DNA from: Bacteroides sp. MSB163
GTDB lineage: Bacteria > Bacteroidota > Bacteroidia > Bacteroidales > Bacteroidaceae
DNA length: 64,000 nt
Assembly (NCBI RefSeq): GCF_036416795.1
Contig: NZ_CP143867.1
Coordinates: 2,170,001 to 2,234,000 of the forward strand
Direction: 5' to 3'
Each line of letters opens with the position of its first letter. Within the stretch, counting starts at the first letter, position 1. This document shows, one piece after another, positions 8,932-15,807 of this stretch. The position numbers and the translations under genes were made by a program. The notes under the pieces are model-generated. The model was not told the DNA's origin. It saw only the letters and a list, made by a program, of their open reading frames with translations, and made no database searches.

Positions 8932-10437
8932 TCAGGTATGTAACTCCAGAACAAAGCGGCAACCCTTGGTATAGCTACTGTCCAATGTCAGACTACCATT
9001 CATTTTTGTGGCAATCAGAGAGCAGATGGGTAATCCTAAACCATCCCCTTCTGTAAGGTCTTTCACTTTGGTGAAAGGTTTGAACAAGTCTGCTTGTTCC
9101 TCCTCGGCAATACCACTTCCCGTATCACTGACAATAAATTGGTGGGTGTGTGCTCCGCGCTTTTTAAAATCTAACCAGATTTTGCCACCTTCAGGGGTAA
9201 ACTCGGCTGCATTATTCAACAAATGGAGCAGAATGCGTTCAAGCTGCTCAGGATTGGTCTTGACGCTGAGTTTCGGTGCGTTCACGGCAGTAGCTATGTC
9301 TGACTTCAAGCCGCTTTTGATTTTATCCATAACACTTTCACAGAAAGTATTAATATTGATTTCACGCATTTCGTAAGCTTCAGAGAGCGTACTTTCTAAA
9401 TCGGACAACTCCTGAATGTGTTCAGCAAAGCCTTTCAGCGCACGGACGCCCGGTAAGGTAGTATCCAGAGTATTCAGTGTCGGCTCCATTTGTGCGGAGA
9501 TATTCTGGATAAACTTAGTTTTCAGTTCATTGTGCTCATTGGCTATCTGGATAGCTTTCTTTTGCTTCCGGGTAAGAAGGACAAAACGCAGCAATACGAT
9601 ACCAGCTAATACCAGCACGGCGGCCAGTAGTCCGGCAAGGATGCAAAGGCCGATGATAATGTATTGTTTGGCAGAGAGTGAGCTGTCTTTTTCCTCAATA
9701 GTTTGCAGGCTATCGTCATATTTACGTTTCAGCACGTTCAACTCATCCTGGGCAGTAAGAGCTTTTACAGAGTCAGTCCAAAGGATATATTTGTCGTACG
9801 TACGGGCTACCAGTCCGGCATTGTTTGCCTTACGGGCAATATCGATCAGGGTTTTATATGACTCGTCTACCTTTGCATAATTCTTCTGTTCCTTGTATTG
9901 ACCGATCAGACGGTTGATATAAGCGTCCCCTTGTGAGTTCATCCCAAAGGTATAGTAGTAATTGGCTTGGGTATAAAGCAAATCATTGCTGAGTGAATCA
10001 TTTTTTGCTGCCTTGGCTGTCTCTTCCAATTTGGCCAGTTGTTCTTTGGCACGGGCGGGATTCTTGAGGTTGATATACATTTGCAGGCGTTCCTTGTTGA
10101 TACGGAAACGCAGGTCGGGCATCGTCTTGCCACTTTTTTGCTCACCGTCTGTAACCAATAGTTCGGCACCGCGCAATAGTTCGAAAGCTTCTTTATAATA
10201 GTTTTCCCGATGGTAGAGAGCACTGGCGTTGACGCCACATTCCACCGCTTTGTCATACTTTGCTTGGGAGGAGAAAGCATTGTAAGCCTGAAGGAAAAGA
10301 TAGCGGGCTTTGATATATTCTTTTTTTGCGAGATTTTCCTGTGCCTGTTTCATCAGTTCATCGGCACGGTTCTGTGAATAGGCTTGACTGCAAATGCAGA
10401 AAGCGGCTAAGAAGAGTAGGGTAATTATCTTTCTCAT
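8932..10437 (-). CDS. TPR-containing histidine-kinase-like protein lacking the phospho-acceptor histidine
   Basis: A 501-residue protein: signal peptide (MRKIITLLFLAAFCICSQAYS), a TPR-like helical region to about residue 220, a coiled segment, one membrane helix (YIIIGLCILAGLLAAVLVLAGIVLL), then a kinase core. The place of the usual NISHEIRTPL H-box reads NISAQMEPTL, so the histidine is replaced by alanine. The ATPase domain keeps its N box (LLHLLNNAAEFTPEG), G1 (DTGSGIAEE) and G2 (GDGLGLPIC). It may bind ATP without autophosphorylating at that site and act as a partner or scaffold. No response regulator gene is adjacent. Confidence 0.8.
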   Translation of the reverse strand: MRKIITLLFLAAFCICSQAYSQNRADELMKQAQENLAKKEYIKARYLFLQAYNAFSSQAKYDKAVECGVNASALYHRENYYKEAFELLRGAELLVTDGEQKSGKTMPDLRFRINKERLQMYINLKNPARAKEQLAKLEETAKAAKNDSLSNDLLYTQANYYYTFGMNSQGDAYINRLIGQYKEQKNYAKVDESYKTLIDIARKANNAGLVARTYDKYILWTDSVKALTAQDELNVLKRKYDDSLQTIEEKDSSLSAKQYIIIGLCILAGLLAAVLVLAGIVLLRFVLLTRKQKKAIQIANEHNELKTKFIQNISAQMEPTLNTLDTTLPGVRALKGFAEHIQELSDLESTLSEAYEMREININTFCESVMDKIKSGLKSDIATAVNAPKLSVKTNPEQLERILLHLLNNAAEFTPEGGKIWLDFKKRGAHTHQFIVSDTGSGIAEEEQADLFKPFTKVKDLTEGDGLGLPICSLIATKMNGSLTLDSSYTKGCRFVLELHT

Positions 10438-10560
10438 ATATGATTCTTTTTATTTGCTTACAAAGTTAAGACATTCTTCTGTAGGTTGTACAAGAAAAGT
10501 GCTTAAAAACTTGGTTTATCTCATTTTTTTGATGATTAGGGTATATGAAATTATATTCTG

Positions 10561-10706
10561 CTCCGTACGATCTCCGTATGATCTCCGTACCTGCTCCGTG
10601 TTATCTCCGTATCTTCTCCGTATACGCTCCGTACCTTTTCCATACCATAGAGTACGGAGTAACTACGGAGCGGGTACGGTGCAGGTACGGCTCGGGTAGG
10701 GCAGAT
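10561..10706. repeat. Degenerate intergenic array, period 11 nt, with an inverted second half
   Basis: From 10561 about seven units begin CTCCGTA or CTCCGTG every 11 nt. After about 30 bases, from 10652, five units begin TACGG or TAGGG, again every 11 nt; TACGGAG is the reverse complement of CTCCGTA. The block could fold into one long imperfect hairpin. It fills the gap between the nucleoside kinase stop and the kinase-like gene start, both on the minus strand. Confidence 0.85.
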
Positions 10707-10714
10707 GTCAGGGA

Positions 10715-12388
10715 TTAGTATTTGAAACTGCTTCCTCCCAGGAATTCACGCAGAAGTGATGTCGGCGGGATTTCCTTATCTTGTACTGGAGTAAAGTACT
10801 TGATGAATTTCAGCAATCGGTATGCTTCGGCATACTCCGGGCAGTTGCGTGGCACACTGGTCAGTATGGGTTCGGCATGACAACGCAGTACGGCAAACTC
10901 AAACAACAGCGCTGAGTTGAACATTACATCAGCGTTTTCCTGATAAGGGAAGATCCATTTGTCTTCTCCAGCTCGTACACTGGGCCAGCGGGAAATAGTT
11001 TCCCGCGCTGAGTAACCACGGTAGTTGAAGTCGCGGATGATACGGCGCAACAAACGGTTGTCTGTTGTGGGAATCCAGTTGTGATCGTCCAGAGAAATGG
11101 TAGTCAGGGCAGATACATAGATCTTATATTTGTTTTCTGCCGGTATCTGCGGAGTGAGTTCCGGGTTCAATGCATGAATGCCTTCCAGGATGAGGATGGT
11201 ATGTTCGTCAATCCGTAACTTGTCCCCTTTGTATTCCCGTTGTCCGGTAGAGAAGTTGAAACTCGGTAGATCAATTTCTTCGCCTCTCAGCAAAGCTTTC
11301 AGGTCTTCCTCGAATTTTTTGAGGTCGAGTGCATACAACGATTCGTAGTCATAATCTCCGTTAGCGTCTCTCGGAGTGTCTTCGCGGTTCACAAAGTAAT
11401 TGTCCAGAGCGATGGGGTATGGACGAAGCCCGTTTGTCATAAGCTGTACGGAAAGGCGCTTGCTGAAAGTGGTCTTACCTGAAGAGGACGGACCGGAGAT
11501 AAGCACCAGTTTCACGCGGTTGCCATTTTCGCCCCGATTATAGATATCATCGGCAATCTGGGCTATTTTCTTTTCTTGCAGTGCTTCAGCCACATTGATC
11601 AGGTCGGTGGCATGTCCTTGCTCGCAGGCAAGATTGAAGTCTCCTACATTACCCAATCCCATGATGTAATTCCAGCGAAGATGTTCTTTGAAGACATCAA
11701 GCATTTTTTCCTGCTTTACTACTTCTTCCAATACGTTGGGATTTTCTTTGTTGGGGATACGTAATAGCAGACCATCGTAATACTTCACGATGTCGAACAG
11801 CCAGATAAAACCGGTGCTGGGTAACAGGTTGCCATAATAATAATCAATGGTGTCGCCTAACGAATAATAATAGGTATAAATAGAGCCGGATGTTTCCAGC
11901 AGCTTTACTTTGTCCGTCATTCCCCGTTCGTTGAAGATACGTACAGCTTCGGTAGTATGACATTCCGTGCGACGGTATATGATATTTTCATCTATGATTT
12001 CCTGCATACGCTTTTTAATAGCGGATACATCTTCCAGGGTAATAGCACGTCCGATGCGCAGATTGCAGAAATAGCCTTTGGATACAGGATGTTCCACAAA
12101 CAGTTTACCGTCCGGAAACAGTTCACTGACCGCTTTGTATAATACGAAACAGAGGCTGCGCACATACGTACGCAAACCGGATGAGTCGCGTATATCGAGA
12201 AATTCTACGTCCTTATTATTATATACCCGGAAATTCAATCCTTCGGACCGGTTATTAACTTTCGCACTGACAACCTGATAGGGAAAATTAAGATTAAAAC
12301 CGTAATAAATATCCAAAAGTGAACTCCCGATGGGGAATTCTTTAGAAATATTATTATTTTTGCAACAAATTTGTAACATGTGTTTCAT
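10715..12388 (-). CDS. Nucleoside (uridine-type) kinase with N-terminal tRNA-synthetase-like domain
   Basis: A 557-residue protein. The N-terminal half resembles the TGS and second additional domains of threonyl-tRNA synthetase. The C-terminal half is a P-loop kinase with Walker A LISGPSSSGKTTFSKRL and an ALDNYFVNREDTPRD segment typical of the uridine kinase/phosphoribulokinase group. Such fusions are widespread in Bacteroidetes and annotated as nucleoside kinases; the substrate is not proven. The ATG at 12388 is preceded on its strand by AAGGAG at good spacing, which supports that start over the methionine three codons later. Confidence 0.85.
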   Translation of the reverse strand: MKHMLQICCKNNNISKEFPIGSSLLDIYYGFNLNFPYQVVSAKVNNRSEGLNFRVYNNKDVEFLDIRDSSGLRTYVRSLCFVLYKAVSELFPDGKLFVEHPVSKGYFCNLRIGRAITLEDVSAIKKRMQEIIDENIIYRRTECHTTEAVRIFNERGMTDKVKLLETSGSIYTYYYSLGDTIDYYYGNLLPSTGFIWLFDIVKYYDGLLLRIPNKENPNVLEEVVKQEKMLDVFKEHLRWNYIMGLGNVGDFNLACEQGHATDLINVAEALQEKKIAQIADDIYNRGENGNRVKLVLISGPSSSGKTTFSKRLSVQLMTNGLRPYPIALDNYFVNREDTPRDANGDYDYESLYALDLKKFEEDLKALLRGEEIDLPSFNFSTGQREYKGDKLRIDEHTILILEGIHALNPELTPQIPAENKYKIYVSALTTISLDDHNWIPTTDNRLLRRIIRDFNYRGYSARETISRWPSVRAGEDKWIFPYQENADVMFNSALLFEFAVLRCHAEPILTSVPRNCPEYAEAYRLLKFIKYFTPVQDKEIPPTSLLREFLGGSSFKY

Positions 12389-12469
12389 GACGTCTCCTTT
12401 TTAGGTGATTAATACGTTAAATATAGATATAATAACAAATGTGGCATAAAACCTTCTAATTAATTAAAG

Positions 12470-14167
12470 ATGGAATATTCTTTTTATGATTTTTTAAAGC
12501 TGCTTGGCTCACTGGCATTATTCCTGTACGGAATGAAGATAATGAGTGAAGGACTTCAAAAGTTTGCCGGTGACAGGCTCCGGAAAATTCTAACGGCAAT
12601 GACTACCAACCGGGTAACCGGAGTACTGACGGGTGTGCTGATCACGGCACTGATTCAATCCTCTTCCGCAACTACCGTTATGGTAGTGAGTTTTGTAAAT
12701 GCCGGACTGCTGACCTTATCCCAATCCATAGGCGTAATAATGGGAGCCAATATCGGTACTACCGTTACAGCATGGATCATTTCGGCATTAGGCTTCAAAG
12801 TCGATATAGCCGCTTTCGCACTTCCTCTTCTTGCCTTTGGTATTCCTCTTCTCTTCTCTCAAAAAAGTCATCGTAAGTCTATCGGTGAATTTATTTTCGG
12901 TTTCTCTTTCCTCTTTATGGGACTTTCCATGCTGCAATCCAATGCGCCGGATTTGAAAGCAAATCCGGAAATGTTGGCCTTTGTGCAAAGCTATACCGAT
13001 ATGGGATATATTTCTATTCTGTTGTTTGTGTTTATCGGTACTATTTTGACTATGATTGTGCAGGCGTCGGCGGCAACGATGGCAATTACGCTTATCATGT
13101 GTGCTAACGGATGGATTAGCTTTGAATTGGGGGCTGCATTGGTATTGGGAGAGAATATTGGTACCACCATTACTGCCAATCTTGCCGCATTGACCGGTAA
13201 TACGCAGGCGAGGAGGGCTGCATTGGCTCATTTGGTGTTCAATGTCTTCGGCGTTATCTGGGTACTTTGCCTTTTCACTCCGTTTACGAGTGCCGTATCT
13301 TGGTTTGTGGAAAACGTGATGGGAACGAAAGACCCTGCCGTAGCTGTTTCATTTAAGTTATCAGCATTCCATACTTGCTTTAATATCTGTAATGTGTTGT
13401 TGCTGATCTGGTTCGTGAAACTGATAGAGCGTACGGTTTGTGCCATTATTCCGCAGAAGGAAGCTGACGAGGAATATCGTCTCCGCTTCATTTCCGGTGG
13501 TATGCTTTCTACAGCGGAACTTTCCATTTTGCAGGCACGCAAGGAAATTCATCTGTTTGCGGAACGTACTCACCGTATGTTCAATATGGTGCAGGACTTG
13601 TTGCATACGGATAAGGACGATGATTATAATAAGCTGTTCAGCCGTATCGAAAAATATGAGAATATCAGTGATAATATGGAGTTGGAGATAGCCAATTATC
13701 TGAACCAGGTGTCTGACGGGCGTTTGAGTTCGGAGAGTAAGCTTCAGATTCGTGCAATGCTTCGTGAAGTAACTGAAATTGAGAGTATCGGTGATAGCTG
13801 TTATAATCTTGCGCGTACTATCAATCGCAAACGCCAGACTAATCAGGACTTCACGGAAAAACAATATGACCATATTCACTTTATGATGAAACTGACGGAT
13901 GATGCGCTGGCACAGATGATTGTCGTTGTGGAACGTTCCGACCACCAAAGTATTGACGTGAATAAGTCATTCAATATTGAGAATGAAATTAATAACTATC
14001 GCAATCAGCTGAAGAATCAGAATATTCTGGATGTGAATAACAAGGAATATGATTATCAGATGGGCGTTTACTATATGGACATTATCGCCGAGTGTGAGAA
14101 ACTGGGTGATTATGTGGTGAATGTAGTAGAGGCAAGCAGTGATGTAAAAGAAAAGAAAGCGTCTTAG
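12470..14167 (+). CDS. Na+/phosphate symporter with C-terminal PhoU-like domain
   Basis: A 565-residue protein. Two inverted transport repeats are visible: QSSSATTVMVVSFVNAG with GANIGTTVTAW, then VQASAATMAITLIMCANG with GENIGTTITANLAAL. The QSS and GxNIGTT motifs are the mark of the Na/Pi cotransporter family. Residues about 340-560 form a helical PhoU-like domain (ADEEYRLRFISGG..., IADIECEKL-like end). It is expected in the inner membrane importing phosphate with sodium. It converges on rubredoxin, sharing a hairpin that contains both stop codons (14155-14176). Confidence 0.9.
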   Translation: MEYSFYDFLKLLGSLALFLYGMKIMSEGLQKFAGDRLRKILTAMTTNRVTGVLTGVLITALIQSSSATTVMVVSFVNAGLLTLSQSIGVIMGANIGTTVTAWIISALGFKVDIAAFALPLLAFGIPLLFSQKSHRKSIGEFIFGFSFLFMGLSMLQSNAPDLKANPEMLAFVQSYTDMGYISILLFVFIGTILTMIVQASAATMAITLIMCANGWISFELGAALVLGENIGTTITANLAALTGNTQARRAALAHLVFNVFGVIWVLCLFTPFTSAVSWFVENVMGTKDPAVAVSFKLSAFHTCFNICNVLLLIWFVKLIERTVCAIIPQKEADEEYRLRFISGGMLSTAELSILQARKEIHLFAERTHRMFNMVQDLLHTDKDDDYNKLFSRIEKYENISDNMELEIANYLNQVSDGRLSSESKLQIRAMLREVTEIESIGDSCYNLARTINRKRQTNQDFTEKQYDHIHFMMKLTDDALAQMIVVVERSDHQSIDVNKSFNIENEINNYRNQLKNQNILDVNNKEYDYQMGVYYMDIIAECEKLGDYVVNVVEASSDVKEKKAS

Positions 14168-14176
14168 GACGCTTTC
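14155..14176. terminator. Hairpin whose loop carries the stop codons of two convergent genes
   Basis: The arms GAAAGCGTC (14155-14163) and GACGCTTTC (14168-14176) enclose the loop TTAG. The plus-strand stop TAG (14165-14167) and the minus-strand stop TAA (14166-14164) both lie in that loop. A T-rich stretch follows in both directions, so this is a likely bidirectional terminator. Because of the palindrome both proteins end in KAS. Confidence 0.8.
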
Positions 14177-14325
14177 TCAAATTCTTCTTTTCCAACTCCG
14201 CATAGCGGGCAAACCCAATCTTCAGGAAGGTCTTCAAACGATGTTCCCGGCTCGATGCCGTTTTCGGGATCGCCCAATTCAGGGTCGTAAACGTAGTCAC
14301 AAACGGTGCAAATGTACTTGTCCAT
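14164..14325 (-). CDS. Rubredoxin
   Basis: A 53-residue protein with the two CxxC iron ligands of rubredoxin, YICTVCDYVYDPELGDPENG and DWVCPLCGVGKEEF, at normal length. It should hold one Fe(SCys)4 centre and act as a cytoplasmic electron carrier, often in oxygen or peroxide detoxification in anaerobes. The start at 14325 (MDKYIC) is chosen by family length; the frame is open for 42 codons upstream. It is monocistronic and overlaps the Na/Pi symporter gene by four bases, tail to tail. Confidence 0.95.
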   Translation of the reverse strand: MDKYICTVCDYVYDPELGDPENGIEPGTSFEDLPEDWVCPLCGVGKEEFEKAS

Positions 14326-14401
14326 AAAACTATTTTTTAGGTTTTCTTTATAAATAACAATAAATCTCGCCCTTTTGTTTCCGGTTTTGATTTGAAAGAG
14401 A

Positions 14402-14409
14402 TATATTTG
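14402..14409 (+). promoter_or_regulatory. Predicted -7 element for the sensor kinase gene
   Basis: TATATTTG fits the Bacteroides TAnnTTTG consensus and lies 28 bases before the ATG at 14438. A TTTTG/TTTGA stretch about 20 bases upstream could act as the -33 element. It lies in the divergent gap between rubredoxin and the kinase. Confidence 0.55.
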
Positions 14410-14437
14410 TTTCGTATTTATTGTAAATGAACTCTTT

Positions 14438-15733
14438 ATGACGATACTCATTCTGGTCGGTATGGCGGTGCTTGTAGGAGTACTGTTGTTATATGTATTT
14501 GAACTCGGTAGAAGTAGACGCCTGCTGCTTAAAGCGGGAAATGCCAGGAAAGCACTACGCGGTTCCGAAGAACTGTTCCGTTCTATTATGCAAAATGTCC
14601 ATGCTTTTATTCTTTTGATAGACAGGGATTTTGTTGTTACCCGGACGAATTACTATGATATCACCAAAGCCCGTAAGCCGGAAGGCAGACTGGCTCGTGT
14701 GGGCGATTTATTGCGTTGTAACAATGCATTGTCTGCCGAAGGCGGTTGCGGAACACATGAACTTTGCGGCAGTTGCCCCATCCGAAAGAAGATCGAGGAA
14801 ACATTTCGTGCTAAAAGTAGTTTCACGGATTTAGAAGCTGTACTCGATATACGGGATAGGAGAGGCGAAGTATCGGAATGTGATGCGTATGTTTCCGGTG
14901 AATACATGGAAATAGACGATAAAGAGGGGATGGTAATTACTGTGCATGATATTACCCGACTGAAGAAAGCAGAGGCGGAATTGAACAGAGCCCGTGAAAA
15001 AGCGGAGAATGCAGATCGCTCTAAATCAGCTTTTCTTGCCAATATGAGTCATGAGATACGTACACCGTTGAATGCCATTGTCGGTTTCTCTGAATTGCTG
15101 GCTTCTGCCGGTACGGAAGAGGAGAAGACGCAGTTTCTGGAAATAGTGCATTCTAATAACGAGTTGTTGCAGCAGTTGATTGCTGATATTCTTGACCTTT
15201 CAAAAATAGAAGCGGGTACATTGGAATTTACATTCTCAGAGGTGGATGTCAAGCAACTGATGTTTGATATAGAACAATTGTTCCGTATGAGACTGGAAGA
15301 TAAATCTGCTGTTATTCAGATAATCAGGGAAACGCCTTCTGATGAATGTATTATGTATACAGACAGAAACCGTTTGCAACAAGTGATTTCCAATTTTATG
15401 ACCAATGCTGTGAAGTTTACAGATGAGGGAAGTATTACTTTTGGCTATAATAATTGTGCTGAAGGTCTTTATTTCTATGTGAAGGATACCGGAAGCGGTA
15501 TCCCGGAGGATAAGGTCAATCATATTTTTGAACGTTTTGTCCGGGTAGAGCAAAATAAAAAAGGTACCGGTCTGGGGCTGGCTATCTGCGAAATGATTGT
15601 CCGTAAATTAGGGGGCAAGATTGGTGTGGAATCTGAATATGGTAAAGGATCCACGTTCTGGTTTACCCTCCCGATTAATGGACGCCAGATAAAGGAGCAA
15701 GGCACGGAGATTGATGGCAAGACTAACTTATAA
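14438..15733 (+). CDS. Membrane sensor histidine kinase with PAS domain
   Basis: A 431-residue protein: one N-terminal membrane helix (ILILVGMAVLVGVLLLYVFEL), a PAS-type sensory domain (about 40-170) with several cysteines (LLRCNNA, GGCGTHELCGSCPI), then HisKA with a standard H-box FLANMSHEIRTPLNAIVGFSELL and a HATPase domain (N box NRLQQVISNFMTNAVKF, G1 DTGSGIPED, G2 GTGLGLAICEM). No receiver domain and no adjacent response regulator, so its partner is elsewhere. The cysteine cluster in the PAS region could be a redox or metal sensor (inference). Confidence 0.9.
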   Translation: MTILILVGMAVLVGVLLLYVFELGRSRRLLLKAGNARKALRGSEELFRSIMQNVHAFILLIDRDFVVTRTNYYDITKARKPEGRLARVGDLLRCNNALSAEGGCGTHELCGSCPIRKKIEETFRAKSSFTDLEAVLDIRDRRGEVSECDAYVSGEYMEIDDKEGMVITVHDITRLKKAEAELNRAREKAENADRSKSAFLANMSHEIRTPLNAIVGFSELLASAGTEEEKTQFLEIVHSNNELLQQLIADILDLSKIEAGTLEFTFSEVDVKQLMFDIEQLFRMRLEDKSAVIQIIRETPSDECIMYTDRNRLQQVISNFMTNAVKFTDEGSITFGYNNCAEGLYFYVKDTGSGIPEDKVNHIFERFVRVEQNKKGTGLGLAICEMIVRKLGGKIGVESEYGKGSTFWFTLPINGRQIKEQGTEIDGKTNL

Positions 15734-15771
15734 AAAGATTTAATAACATTCGCTATCCCAAATTAATATTG

Positions 15772-15779
15772 TACTTTTG
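15772..15779 (+). promoter_or_regulatory. Predicted -7 element for the calcium ATPase gene
   Basis: TACTTTTG matches TAnnTTTG, 29 bases before the ATG at 15808. The downstream HAD gene has no promoter of its own (two-base gap), so it is probably transcribed from here too. Confidence 0.5.
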
Positions 15780-15807
15780 TGGCTCTTAATTAAAGCTAAC
15801 AATTTGC

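Noticed and set aside
10561..10706. Possible coding frame through the 11-nt array (plus strand 10394-10699)
   Set aside because: An 11-nt period shifts frame every unit; the repetitive protein is a by-product and has no family features.
12788..13948. Long frames antisense to the Na/Pi symporter gene
   Set aside because: They are shadows of a well-supported gene and show no family pattern.
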